From: Massilia sp. BJB1822
GTDB taxonomy: Bacteria; Pseudomonadota; Gammaproteobacteria; Burkholderiales; Burkholderiaceae_D
Reading direction: 5' to 3'
NCBI RefSeq assembly: GCF_013369485.1
Contig: NZ_JABWEB010000013.1
Coordinates: 62,001 to 126,000 of the forward strand
Length of the DNA: 64,000 nt
The notes under the pieces are model-generated. The model ran no database searches. It was given only the letters and a program-made list of their open reading frames with translations, and had not been told where the DNA came from. Made by a program: the position numbers and the translations under genes. Shown piece by piece: positions 36,989 to 45,513 of the stretch (position 1 is the first letter of the stretch; every line of letters starts with the position of its first letter).

Positions 36989-38004
36989 TTCACACCTTCT
37001 TTACGGGACATGCCAGCCAGCATCAGCTTGGCGGCGGACAGCACAATAAACGTGATCGCAAACAGGATCAGGGCCAGCGCGTACAGCGAGGACACATGCA
37101 GCTGCGAGGACGCTTCGGCAAATTCATTGGCCAGGGTGGAGGCGATCGAGTTCCCCGGCGAGAACAGGGTGGCCGACAGCTTGTTGGCGTTGCCGATGAC
37201 GAAGGTCACGGCCATCGTCTCGCCCAGCGCGCGGCCCAGGCCCAGCATGACGCCGCCGACCACGCCGGTCTTGGTGTAAGGCAGCACCACTTTGCGCACC
37301 ACTTCCCAGCGCGTGCAGCCCAGGCCGTAGGCCGACTCTTTCAGCACGGCCGGCACGATTTCGAACACATCGCGCATCACCGAGGAGATAAACGGGATGA
37401 TCATCACCGCCAGGATCAGGCCGGCGGTCAGGATGCCGATGCCCATGGTCGGACCGCGGAACAGCACGCCGACGAAGGGCAGCAGGCCCAGGGTCGATTT
37501 CAGCAGCGGCTGCACATAGTCGGCGAACAGCGGGGCAAACACGAACAGACCCCACATGCCGTAGATGATGGACGGCACGCCGGCCAGCAGCTCGACTGCC
37601 GTGCCCATCGGACGGCGCAGCCAGACCGGGCAGATTTCAGTCAGGAACAGGGCGATGCCGAAGCTGACCGGGAAGGCGATCAACAGCGCGATGCCGGACG
37701 TGGCCAGGGTGCCGACGATGGCGATCAGGGCGCCGTATTCGTCGTTGACCGGATCCCATTCGACGCGCGTGATGAAGCCCGGCCCGAACTGCTGCAGAGC
37801 CGGCATGGCGCCGAGGATCAGGGAAATGATGATGCCGACCAGTACGAACAGGACGGACAGGGCGAACAGCATCGTGATTTTATGGAAAATAAAGTCCTGG
37901 ATGCGCTGCTTGCGCATGGTCGAATGCATGGCGGCCTGGGCGGCGGCTTCATTCACGGGGGACTCCGTAATCCGGATAGGCGGGGAAGTAAGGTCTGCAC
38001 TCAT
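36985..38004 (-). CDS. pstC: Phosphate ABC transporter permease PstC
   Basis: The ATG at 38004 gives 339 residues ([19 protein letters not shown]) with a 45-residue cytoplasmic tail, six membrane helices and the EAA loop ([25 protein letters not shown]). It pairs with PstA. It is separated from pstS by a 110-bp region with strong alternative hairpins. The longer upstream frame lies within that structured region. Confidence 0.96.
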   Translation of the reverse strand: MSADLTSPPIRITESPVNEAAAQAAMHSTMRKQRIQDFIFHKITMLFALSVLFVLVGIIISLILGAMPALQQFGPGFITRVEWDPVNDEYGALIAIVGTLATSGIALLIAFPVSFGIALFLTEICPVWLRRPMGTAVELLAGVPSIIYGMWGLFVFAPLFADYVQPLLKSTLGLLPFVGVLFRGPTMGIGILTAGLILAVMIIPFISSVMRDVFEIVPAVLKESAYGLGCTRWEVVRKVVLPYTKTGVVGGVMLGLGRALGETMAVTFVIGNANKLSATLFSPGNSIASTLANEFAEASSQLHVSSLYALALILFAITFIVLSAAKLMLAGMSRKEGVK

Positions 38005-38023
38005 GGTATCTTGTTTTAGGTGT

Positions 38024-38107
38024 AGGCTAGCCGGGAGCCGCAAGCGAAGCAGCGGGAAGCTGCGGCCGACGGGTCCCGGCTAGCCTCCTCGGCCGGGACC
38101 GAGGAGG
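38024..38107 (-). repeat. Overlapping alternative hairpins between pstS and pstC
   Basis: AGGCTAGCCGGGA (38024-38036) pairs perfectly with TCCCGGCTAGCCT (38074-38086), with an inner GCCGCA/TGCGGC stem. CCTCCTCGG (38084-38092) pairs with CCGAGGAGG (38099-38107). GGTCCCGGC (38072-38080) can alternatively pair with GCCGGGACC (38092-38100). The three stems compete. Such structures between pstS and pstC usually raise the ratio of binding protein to permease. Confidence 0.75.
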
Positions 38108-38115
38108 CAGACTGA

Positions 38116-39159
38116 TTAGTAGACGGCTTTACCCGAAGCGTCTTTCAGGTTGGCTTTCCAGGAATCCTGCACCAGCTTGACCACGCTCGGTGGCAGCGGC
38201 ACGTAGTCCAGTTCAGCGGCAGCGGCGCCACCGTTTTTGAAGGCCCAGTCGAAGAACTTCACGACTTCCTTGCCTTTGGCGGCATCAGCCTGGGTTTTGT
38301 GCATCAGGATGAAGGACACGCCGGTGATTGGCCAGGAAGCTTTGCCAGCCTGGTCGGTCAGCACCACGCCGAAGCCTGGGGTCTTGGTCCATTCGGCATT
38401 GGCGGCGGCAGCTTTGAAGTTATCGTCGTCAGGCTGCACGAAGTTGCCATCCTTGTTTTTCAGCTGGGTGTGCTGCAGCTTGTTTTTCTTGGCGAAAGCC
38501 CACTCCACGTAACCGATCGCGCCCTTGATGCGCTGCACGTTGGCGGCCACGCCTTCGTTGCCCTTGCCGCCCACGCCGGTCACCCATTTCACTGCCGTGC
38601 CAGCGCCAACCTTGGTTTTGAACTCAGGGCTGGTTTTCGACAGGTAGTCGGTGAACAGGAAGGAGGTGCCGGAGCCGTCGGCGCGGTGCACCACGGTGAT
38701 CTCGGCGGCCGGCAGTTTCACGCCTGGGTTCAGGGCGGTGATGGCGGCATCGTTCCACTGGGTGATTTTGCCCAGGTAGATGTCGGCGACCACAGGGCCG
38801 GTCAGTTTCAGCTGGCCAGGGGTCAGGCCGTCAACGTTCACCACGGTGACCACGCCGCCCATGATGGCTGGGAACTGGGTCAGGCCTTCCGCGTCCAGCT
38901 CTTCGCCTTTCAGCGGGCTGTCGGTGGCGCCGAAATCGACGGTCTTGGCTTTGATCTGTTTCACGCCAGCGCCGGAACCGACGGACTGGTAGTTCAAACC
39001 GTTGCCGGTGGCGGCTTTGTACTGCTCAGCCCATTTGGCATAGATCGGGTAAGGGAAGGTCGCGCCGGCGCCGGTCATGTCGGCCGCGGCTGCCGTGCCG
39101 AACGCCAGGGCAGCGGAAGCGCCTACTACGAAAGTGGTCAACAGTTGTTTCATACGCAT
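38116..39159 (-). CDS. pstS: Phosphate-binding protein PstS
   Basis: The 347-residue protein has a signal peptide (KQLLTTFVVGASAALAFGTAAAA) and PstS motifs: TGAGATFPYPIYAKWAEQY, YQSVGSGAGVKQI, DFGATDSPL, and HRADGSGTSFLFTDYLSK for phosphate contacts. It binds phosphate in the periplasm for PstCAB. Codon use and the upstream Pho-box-like repeats suggest high inducible expression. An ATG two codons downstream is an alternative start. Confidence 0.98.
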   Translation of the reverse strand: MRMKQLLTTFVVGASAALAFGTAAAADMTGAGATFPYPIYAKWAEQYKAATGNGLNYQSVGSGAGVKQIKAKTVDFGATDSPLKGEELDAEGLTQFPAIMGGVVTVVNVDGLTPGQLKLTGPVVADIYLGKITQWNDAAITALNPGVKLPAAEITVVHRADGSGTSFLFTDYLSKTSPEFKTKVGAGTAVKWVTGVGGKGNEGVAANVQRIKGAIGYVEWAFAKKNKLQHTQLKNKDGNFVQPDDDNFKAAAANAEWTKTPGFGVVLTDQAGKASWPITGVSFILMHKTQADAAKGKEVVKFFDWAFKNGGAAAAELDYVPLPPSVVKLVQDSWKANLKDASGKAVY

Positions 39160-39215
39160 ATCAAAGATCCTCTTTGGGGGTTACGGTTTGAATGCTGCGC
39201 AGTCTAGCGAACCAA

Positions 39216-39233
39216 TATGACAGCTTTATGACA
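39216..39233 (-). promoter_or_regulatory. Candidate Pho box of pstS
   Basis: On the minus strand the 18-mer TGTCATAAAGCTGTCATA contains two TGTCAT repeats 11 bp apart with an A/T-rich spacer, matching the PhoB consensus closely. It lies 57-74 bp upstream of pstS. A further ATGAC (plus strand, 39247-39251) might extend the site. Confidence 0.8.
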
Positions 39234-39283
39234 TATGAAAAAAATTATGACTTTGGCGTTTCCAGAGGGGCGGCAGCCCGCTT

Positions 39284-39321
39284 TGTCATATTTCCCCACC
39301 CCTTTCCGGGGAAATATGACA
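39284..39321. repeat. 14-bp perfect inverted repeat made of PhoB half-site sequences
   Basis: TGTCATATTTCCCC (39284-39297) and GGGGAAATATGACA (39308-39321) are exact reverse complements separated by 10 bp. Each arm starts with a PhoB-like TGTCATATTT. The element lies between pstS and ppk and could bind PhoB in both directions or form an RNA hairpin on either transcript. Confidence 0.7.
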
Positions 39322-39323
39322 GA

Positions 39324-39352
39324 AAGTCACGAAGTTGTCATATTTCACATTT
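39324..39352 (+). promoter_or_regulatory. Candidate Pho box of ppk
   Basis: Three heptamers spaced by 11 bp, AAGTCAC, TTGTCAT and CACATTT (39324-39352, spacers GAAG and ATTT), resemble the PhoB direct-repeat consensus, best in the middle copy. They end about 80 bp upstream of the ppk start. Confidence 0.5.
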
Positions 39353-39431
39353 ACACTCTCTCGCGGGCCGCGCTGATGTGAAAAAAAGGCTAAAATTAAT
39401 CATCTGTTAATGAAAAGTAATAGACCAAACC

Positions 39432-41531
39432 ATGAAGCCTGATATGCGTATGGAAGCAAACAGGAACAGCATCCTGCTGGACCGCGAAATCTCCCAGCTG
39501 ATGTTCAACCGCCGCGTGCTGGCCAACGCCGAGGATCCGGCGATTCCTTTATTAGAGCGCCTGCGCTATCTGTGCATTGTCAGCAGCAATCTCGATGAAT
39601 TCTTTGAAGTGCGCGTGGCCAGCCTGCTGGCGGCGGCCAGCGTCGATGGCGCCCTGTCCGAGCACCCTGCCCTGGTGGCGACGCTGAACCGAGTCAGCAA
39701 CGAGTGCCACGCCCTGGTCAAGCGCCAGTACGAAGTCTTGAATACCGAAGTGCTGCCGGAACTGGCGGCCAGGAATGTGCACCTGCTGCGGCATAGCGAG
39801 CGCAACGATGCACAGCGCGCCTGGGTGAAGGAGTATTTCGAACGCGAAGTACGCCCCCTGCTGACCCCGATCGGCCTCGATCCGGCCCACCCCTTCCCGC
39901 AAGTGGTCAACAAGAGCCTGAACTTCATCGTCGCACTGAGCGGCAAGGATGCCTTCGGCCGCGGCACCGCCATCGCCATCGTCAAGGCGCCGCGCGTGCT
40001 GCCGCGCGTGATCCGCCTGCCGGACGAATTGTCGGATGGCACCGGCGGCATTGCCTTCTGCCTGCTCTCCTCCATCATCCACGCCCATATTTCGGATCTG
40101 TTCGCCGGGCGCGAAGTGATCGCCTATTCCCAGTTCCGCGTGACGCGCGACTCCGACCTGTGGGTCGACGAGGACGAGGTGAAAAATCTGCGCCAGGCGC
40201 TGAAAGGCGAGCTGCAAGGCCGCCAGTTCGGCCGTTCGGTGCGGCTGGAAGTGGCCAAGAACTGCCCGCCCGAACTGTCGCAATTCCTGCTCGACCAGTT
40301 CAGCCTCGACCAGAGCCGCCTGTACCGCGTTGACGGCCCGGTGAATATGGTGCGCCTGAACGAGATCATCGAGCACGTCAAGGATGCGTCGCTGCGCTTC
40401 CCGCCCTTCTTCCCCGGTTCGGTCACGAAAGTGGCCAGCGGCGACATCTTCGCCACCCTGCGCGAGCATGACATCCTGCTGCACCATCCCTTCCAGAGCT
40501 TCCAGACCGTGATCGACTTCGTGCGCAGCGCCGCCCTCGATCCGAGCGTGGTGGCGATCAAGCAGACCGTCTACCGCACCGGCATGAACTCGGATCTGAT
40601 GGAAGCGCTGATCGCCGCCGCGCGCATGGGCAAGGAAGTGACCGTGATCGTGGAGCTGATGGCGCGCTTCGACGAAGAAGCCAATATCAACTGGGCCGAC
40701 AAGCTGGAACAGGTCGGCGCCCAGGTGGTATACGGCGTGGTGGGCCTGAAGACCCATGCCAAGATGGCCCTGGTGATCCGCCGCGAAGAAGGCGCGCTGC
40801 GCTACTACGCCCACCTCGGCACCGGCAACTACCACCCGACCACGACCAAGTTCTATACCGACTTCGGCCTGCTGACCTGCGACCCGCACCTGGGCAAGGA
40901 CGTCAACGAAGTCTTCATGCACCTGACCAGCCTGACCAAACCGCAAAAGCTGACCCACCTGTGGCTGGCGCCCTTCGCCCTGCAAAGCGAAATCATCAAG
41001 GCCATCCGCAACGAGGCCAAGATCGCGCGCGCCGGCCGGCCGGGCCGCATCATCGTCAAGGTCAATGCGCTGGTGGACGAATCGGTGATCCGCGCACTGT
41101 ATGCCGCCTCCCACGATGGCGTGAAGATCGACCTGATCGTGCGCGGCGCCTGCACGCTGAAGCCGGGCGTGCCGGGCCTGTCGGAAAATATCCGGGTGCG
41201 CTCCATTATCGGCCGCTTCCTGGAACACAGCCGCATTTATTACTTCCGCAACGACCTGGCCCACGACGTCTACCTGGCCAGCGCGGACTGGATGAACCGC
41301 AATCTGTTCCGCCGCATCGAAGTGGCCTTCCCGGTGCTGGACAAGGCGCTCAAGCGGCGCGTGATCACCGAGGGCTTGAATCCCTATCTGAAGGATAATA
41401 CCAATGCCTGGGAACTGGAACCGGACGGCCACTACCTGCGGCGCAAGCCGCGCGGCAAGCAAGTCCTGTTCGGCGCCCAGCAGCATCTGATGGATATCCT
41501 CGGCACGCCAGCCGACCAGGCGGGCAGCTGA
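39432..41531 (+). CDS. ppk1: Polyphosphate kinase 1 (Ppk1)
   Basis: The 699-residue protein has the four-domain layout of PPK1: N-terminal LLDREISQLMFNRRVLANAEDP with RYLCIVSSNLDEFFEVR, and two catalytic C-terminal domains. The phospho-histidine region reads VYGVVGLKTHAKMALVIRREE, and HLGTGNYHPTTTKFYTDFGLLT follows. It reversibly polymerises the gamma-phosphate of ATP into polyphosphate. It is divergent from pstS with Pho-box-like repeats between, implying induction by phosphate limitation. sixA follows after 13 bp. Confidence 0.97.
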   Translation: MKPDMRMEANRNSILLDREISQLMFNRRVLANAEDPAIPLLERLRYLCIVSSNLDEFFEVRVASLLAAASVDGALSEHPALVATLNRVSNECHALVKRQYEVLNTEVLPELAARNVHLLRHSERNDAQRAWVKEYFEREVRPLLTPIGLDPAHPFPQVVNKSLNFIVALSGKDAFGRGTAIAIVKAPRVLPRVIRLPDELSDGTGGIAFCLLSSIIHAHISDLFAGREVIAYSQFRVTRDSDLWVDEDEVKNLRQALKGELQGRQFGRSVRLEVAKNCPPELSQFLLDQFSLDQSRLYRVDGPVNMVRLNEIIEHVKDASLRFPPFFPGSVTKVASGDIFATLREHDILLHHPFQSFQTVIDFVRSAALDPSVVAIKQTVYRTGMNSDLMEALIAAARMGKEVTVIVELMARFDEEANINWADKLEQVGAQVVYGVVGLKTHAKMALVIRREEGALRYYAHLGTGNYHPTTTKFYTDFGLLTCDPHLGKDVNEVFMHLTSLTKPQKLTHLWLAPFALQSEIIKAIRNEAKIARAGRPGRIIVKVNALVDESVIRALYAASHDGVKIDLIVRGACTLKPGVPGLSENIRVRSIIGRFLEHSRIYYFRNDLAHDVYLASADWMNRNLFRRIEVAFPVLDKALKRRVITEGLNPYLKDNTNAWELEPDGHYLRRKPRGKQVLFGAQQHLMDILGTPADQAGS

Positions 41532-41544
41532 ACAGGGAGACAGC

Positions 41545-42012
41545 ATGGACCTGATACTGTGGCGTCACGCGGAGGCGGAAGCGGGCGGACCGGATCTGCC
41601 CGATATGGAGCGCGCCCTGACCGGCAAGGGACAGAAGCAGGCGCGGCGCATGGGCCACTGGCTCAATTCCCAGTTGCCGGAAAACTGCCGCATCCTGGTC
41701 AGTCCCGCCGTGCGCACCCTGCAAACGGTGGAAGCGCTGGGCCGCAAATTCAAGACCCATCCCGATCTGGCGCCGGACGCCGACCCCGAGGCTATCCTGC
41801 GCGCCGCCAACTGGCCGGCCGGCAAGGAGGCCGTACTGATCGTCGGCCACCAGCCGACCCTGGGCCAGACCGCCGCGCTGTTAATGACGGGCGCGGTGCA
41901 GGAATGGGAGATGCGCAAGGCCGCCGCCTGGTGGTTCGTGCAGCGCGAGCCGGGCGAGCCGGCCAGCCTGTATCTGAAGGCCGTGATGTCGTCCGACCTG
42001 GTGGTGAAGTAA
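41545..42012 (+). CDS. sixA: Phosphohistidine phosphatase SixA
   Basis: The 155-residue protein belongs to the histidine-phosphatase superfamily with the RHA motif LILWRHAEAEAG (His8), conserved arginine in SPAVRTLQTVEAL, and the second His in LIVGHQPTLGQ. It is a short SixA-type enzyme, not a phosphoglycerate mutase. In E. coli SixA acts on phosphohistidine of PTS-Ntr or ArcB. It follows ppk1 by 13 bp, so co-transcription is likely. Confidence 0.93.
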   Translation: MDLILWRHAEAEAGGPDLPDMERALTGKGQKQARRMGHWLNSQLPENCRILVSPAVRTLQTVEALGRKFKTHPDLAPDADPEAILRAANWPAGKEAVLIVGHQPTLGQTAALLMTGAVQEWEMRKAAAWWFVQREPGEPASLYLKAVMSSDLVVK

Positions 42013-42128
42013 GCCAGCAACACCGGCGCGCGGCGTCCCCCGGCAGGGCTTGAAAATTGTTCCTGGCCTGCTAAAGTTTAGCTGTATCAACTAGGGGGGC
42101 AGCCGCCTGAAAGGGTGCTGCATGTATC

Positions 42129-42245
42129 ATGATGACCCTGTTTACCATGGGTATTTTCGCCTGCATGATCGGACTCATCGTGTTTGAGATTGTGGCGGAA
42201 GGCCGGGGAAGTCACCACAAGCTGCTGGACCGCTATCACGAATAG
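42129..42245 (+). CDS. Putative small membrane protein (38 aa)
   Basis: The frame MMTLFTMGIFACMIGLIVFEIVAEGRGSHHKLLDRYHE has one hydrophobic helix (about 4-20) and a charged tail, a plausible single-pass microprotein. A GGG-containing ribosome site lies about 13 nt upstream, which is far. It ends just before a good terminator (42267-42318), supporting transcription of the region. Confidence 0.4.
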   Translation: MMTLFTMGIFACMIGLIVFEIVAEGRGSHHKLLDRYHE

Positions 42246-42266
42246 CTCGAAGCTTCATAGAAGCTC

Positions 42267-42318
42267 AGGCTCCCGCTGCGGACATGCGAATGTCCGTAGC
42301 CGGAGCCTTCATCATTTT
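42267..42318. terminator. Terminator between the small membrane protein gene and potF
   Basis: AGGCTCC/GGAGCCT enclose a second stem GGACAT/ATGTCC with a GCGA tetraloop. TCATCATTTTT follows on the plus strand. It may serve the convergent transcripts of the 38-residue gene and potF. Confidence 0.75.
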
Positions 42319-43433
42319 TACATGCCGGTCTTGAACTTGGTATAGACGCGCGTGATATTGCGGCGGATATCGGCCGGCACCGCTTCCGGCGCCTGCATGC
42401 GCTTCTTGTCCTCGTCGGACAGGAAGACGTTCTTGTTCTCGGCGATATCCTTGCGCACATGCTTGACGCTGGCCGCATTCGGATTGGCGTAGAACACCTT
42501 ATTGGTCAGGCCAGCGTGCACCTGCGGACGCAAGATGTAGTTGATGAACAGATGGGCATTGTTCGGATGCGGCGCATCGACTGGAATGGCCATGGTATCG
42601 AACATCAGGGCGGCCGAGGTCTTCGGCACCAGCACCTGGATCTGCTGGCCGTTCTTGGCATCGATGGCGCGCTGGCGCGCGATATTGATATCACCCGACC
42701 AGCCAAGAGCCACGCAGACGGCGCCGTTGGCCATATCATTGATATAGCCCGAGGAGCTGAACAGGGTGACGTAAGGACGAATCGCGCTCAGCATCTTGCC
42801 TGCTTCCGTGTAGTCGGCGGCCGAGGTCGAGAAGGCTGGCTTGCCCAGATAGATCAGGGCGGCCGGCAGCACTTCCGACGGCGAGTCGAGGAAGGAGACG
42901 CCGCAGGACTTCAGCTTGGACGCGTATTTCGGATTGAAGATCAGTTCCCAGGCATTGTCCGGCATGGGCATAGTGCCGAGCGCAGCCTTGACCTTGCCGA
43001 CATTGATGCCGACCGTGGTATAGCCCCACAGCCAGTCCACCAGGTAATCGTTATTGGGATCGATCTTGGCCAGCTTGGCCTGGATGTGCGGGTCCAGATT
43101 GGACAGGTTGCTCAGCTTGCTCTTATCGAGCTTGCGCAGCAACTTGGCGTCGATCTGCAGGCGCGCCCACTGCGCGGTCGGGACCACGATGTCATAGCCC
43201 GACTTGCCGGCGGCCAGCTTGGAATTGAGAATTTCGTTATTATCAAAAACGTCATAACGGACCTTGATGCCCGTTTCTTTTTCAAAGTTTTTGATCGTAT
43301 CGTCGGCGATGTAGTCCGACCAGTTGTAGATGTTCAGGACTTTCTCTTCCTGCTGCGCCTGAGCTTGGCCCACGATGGCCGCAGCCGCCAGCAGACCCAG
43401 ACCGAAACGCTTACCCCAACCATTCACCGCCAT
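42318..43433 (-). CDS. potF: Putrescine/polyamine ABC transporter substrate-binding protein (PotF-like)
   Basis: The ATG at 43433 gives 371 residues: a signal peptide (GWGKRFGLGLLAAAAIVGQAQA) followed by VLNIYNWSDYIADDTIKNFEKETGIKVRYDVFDNNEILNSKL, the hallmark of PotF/SpuD binding proteins. DPHNDYxVDWLWGYTTVG-like residues (here DPNNDYLVDWLWGYTTVGINVG) and the polyamine-contact GWSGD are also present. It would bind putrescine or related amines in the periplasm. No permease or ATPase gene adjoins it, so it is an orphan component. Confidence 0.93.
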   Translation of the reverse strand: MAVNGWGKRFGLGLLAAAAIVGQAQAQQEEKVLNIYNWSDYIADDTIKNFEKETGIKVRYDVFDNNEILNSKLAAGKSGYDIVVPTAQWARLQIDAKLLRKLDKSKLSNLSNLDPHIQAKLAKIDPNNDYLVDWLWGYTTVGINVGKVKAALGTMPMPDNAWELIFNPKYASKLKSCGVSFLDSPSEVLPAALIYLGKPAFSTSAADYTEAGKMLSAIRPYVTLFSSSGYINDMANGAVCVALGWSGDINIARQRAIDAKNGQQIQVLVPKTSAALMFDTMAIPVDAPHPNNAHLFINYILRPQVHAGLTNKVFYANPNAASVKHVRKDIAENKNVFLSDEDKKRMQAPEAVPADIRRNITRVYTKFKTGM

Positions 43434-43545
43434 AATTCCCGCCTCCAATGAAAAGGAACTCGCCAAAAAAGCGAGATGATCCGGCATTGTGCCACCGAAT
43501 GCAAGCGCCCGCCGCACCCGGGGCGAAAAAGGCTTGCGGCGATTT

Positions 43546-44931
43546 TTAAGCCAGCATATCGAATAGCGAGCGCGGTCCGGTGTAGCCTGGCAGCGCGGGA
43601 TTATTGCCGGCCTGCTCCTGCTGGGTGTAGAGCTTGACCAGGGCATTGGCCTGGGCCGTCAGCGCCTTCGACAGTTCGGCGCGCTTGCCGTTGAGATTGG
43701 TGATTTCCTTGCCGACCGAAGCGACTTCCCGCTTGAGCGCGCTGTCGCTGCCGGTCAAGCCGTCGATGCGGTTGTTCACCTGGTCGGCAATGCCCTTGCC
43801 GCCATTGGTGAACAGCGCAGACACAGCGGCCGGATCGGCGGCGATCGCGGCCTTGAGTTTTTTCTCGTCGAGCTGGGCCTTGCCCGCGCTGTCGAAGCTG
43901 ATGCCGGCATCGGCCAGCGCTGCCGTCGAAACATTGCCGCCGCCGGTACGCATCAGCTGGCTGAGCTGGGTGCTGGCCTGGGCCACGGCATTATTCGATT
44001 TCAGATCGCCTTTTTGCAGCACCGCCAGGCGGGTGTTCAGGCTGTTGAAGGCGTCCACGAACTTGCTGACATTGGATGCAATCTGGCTGGCGTCCTGCGT
44101 CACCGTCACATCGGTCTTGCCCTTGCCGGTCAGGGTCAGTTTCAAGCCGTCGATGGCCTTGTCCAGGGTATTGCTGGCGCTCTGGACCTGCTTGCCGTTC
44201 ACCGTCAGCAGTGCATCCTGGGCCGCCTGGGTCTGGGTCAGCTTGGAATTGGCCGTGCCGTTATACGCCAGCATATCCTTCAGCGCCGCATCGCCCGTGA
44301 CGCTGATGCGCATGCTCTGCGCCTCGCCGTCCGCGCCCTTGATCGCCAGCGCAAAACCGCCGCCGGTCTTGACCACGCTGGCATCGATGCCAGCCGCCTT
44401 GAATGCGGATGCAATGCCGTCCAGGGTGTTATTGCTGCTGTCGATGGTGATGCTCTTGACCGCGTCCTTGCCGGGCGTAAAGCCTTTATCGCCCTGCACG
44501 CCAAACTCGACCTTGATGCTGGCCGGCGCGCCGGTGCCGATCTTGGCGTTGCTCAACAGCTGCGTTTCGCTGGTCAGAACCTGACCCTGGGCCAGGCGGC
44601 TGACATCGACCGCATAACTGCCCGCCTTGGCCGTGGCGCCGCTGCTCACCGTCAGCACGCCCTTGCCGGACGAGGTGGCACTGGTGCTCAGCCCGCTGCC
44701 CGACAAGCCCTTGGCCACCGCCTGGAAGTCGGCCAGCGCGCTCTGCAGCTGGCCCAGGCCGGACAGCTTGGTCTGGCTGCTGGCCAGGCTGGTGTTCAGG
44801 CGCTGGGCCACGCCCGCCTGGCCGGCGAGCGCGCGCTCCACTTTGGCGTAAACGGCGGACGAGGGTGAGCCGAGGCCGCCCAGGCTGCCGCTATTGCCAT
44901 ACATGGAAGAAACGAGGGAAGAATTGATCAT
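43546..44931 (-). CDS. fliD: Flagellar filament capping protein FliD, orphan copy
   Basis: The 461-residue protein has FliD N-terminal character (RALAGQAGVAQRLNTSLASSQTKLSGLGQLQSALADFQAVAKGL) and the FliD C-terminal region (FVDAFNSLNTRLAVLQ, GISFDSAGKAQLDEKKLKAAIAADPAAVSALF, and a terminal coiled coil with Leu/Gln). It would cap the growing flagellin filament. No other flagellar genes lie nearby, and the start of the capping region lacks the usual G(L/I)GSGLD motif, so this may be a second or divergent paralogue. The adjacent PilZ gene hints at motility control. Confidence 0.82.
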   Translation of the reverse strand: MINSSLVSSMYGNSGSLGGLGSPSSAVYAKVERALAGQAGVAQRLNTSLASSQTKLSGLGQLQSALADFQAVAKGLSGSGLSTSATSSGKGVLTVSSGATAKAGSYAVDVSRLAQGQVLTSETQLLSNAKIGTGAPASIKVEFGVQGDKGFTPGKDAVKSITIDSSNNTLDGIASAFKAAGIDASVVKTGGGFALAIKGADGEAQSMRISVTGDAALKDMLAYNGTANSKLTQTQAAQDALLTVNGKQVQSASNTLDKAIDGLKLTLTGKGKTDVTVTQDASQIASNVSKFVDAFNSLNTRLAVLQKGDLKSNNAVAQASTQLSQLMRTGGGNVSTAALADAGISFDSAGKAQLDEKKLKAAIAADPAAVSALFTNGGKGIADQVNNRIDGLTGSDSALKREVASVGKEITNLNGKRAELSKALTAQANALVKLYTQQEQAGNNPALPGYTGPRSLFDMLA

Positions 44932-45055
44932 GGCTGAGTATCCGTGGGAAAAGATAGATGGTCCGAGGGATGATCTTAATTATTATCCACGTTTAGCGCT
45001 TTTTCAAAACAGCGAACAGAGGCGGAATTCCCGCCCTGTCCACCGCCGCCCCGGC

Positions 45056-45376
45056 TCAGCGCATGAAGCGCGTCAAGGCCGTCAGTACGGCCTGATCCAG
45101 GTTCTGGAAAGCGAAACCAACCTTGAATTCGTCGCCGCTGAAAATGCATTGCGTGACTTTCGAACGGCAAGTAAGCAACTGCGGCTTGCCCTCCACCAGC
45201 ATCTCGAAGACCACCTGGCCCAGCTTGCCGATCTCGACTTTATGATCGCTTGTCACCGACATGCCGGTGGTGCCGAGGTCGAAGGTGCGGGCCGCCATCG
45301 GGGTGCCGCCATCCATCAAAATCATTGCTTTCACGCGCAGGATCTTGCGCGCCGCTTGTCTTTGGTCTGCTAGCAC
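45056..45376 (-). CDS. PilZ-domain protein (c-di-GMP effector), GTG start
   Basis: The GTG at 45376 is preceded by AGAGCGATTAAA. The 106-residue protein has the first PilZ motif RQAAR (RxxxR) near the N-terminus, then TFDLGTTGMSV, where the second motif (D/NxSxxG) has Gly-Thr in place of the Ser. c-di-GMP binding may be reduced. The location next to fliD suggests a role in motility or attachment. Confidence 0.8.
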   Translation of the reverse strand: MLADQRQAARKILRVKAMILMDGGTPMAARTFDLGTTGMSVTSDHKVEIGKLGQVVFEMLVEGKPQLLTCRSKVTQCIFSGDEFKVGFAFQNLDQAVLTALTRFMR

Positions 45377-45513
45377 TTTAATCGCTCTTTTGAGTATCAG
45401 GACAGAAATGGCGCGGAGCGCGCCAAGCCGTGGTGCCAGCGCGCCACGGTCGGAACACGCGGTATTCTACTGCGCATTCAATCGCCTAACAGTTCAAAAT
45501 TGCCAAATACAAA

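Noticed and set aside
39552-41546. Minus-strand open frame opposite ppk1
   Set aside because: Shadow frame of Ppk1; no ribosome site and no protein family pattern.
42122-42190. Alternative 22-codon frame MYHDDPVYHGYF overlapping the 38-residue membrane protein gene
   Set aside because: It has a better-spaced ribosome site but no hydrophobic or conserved character and is very short.
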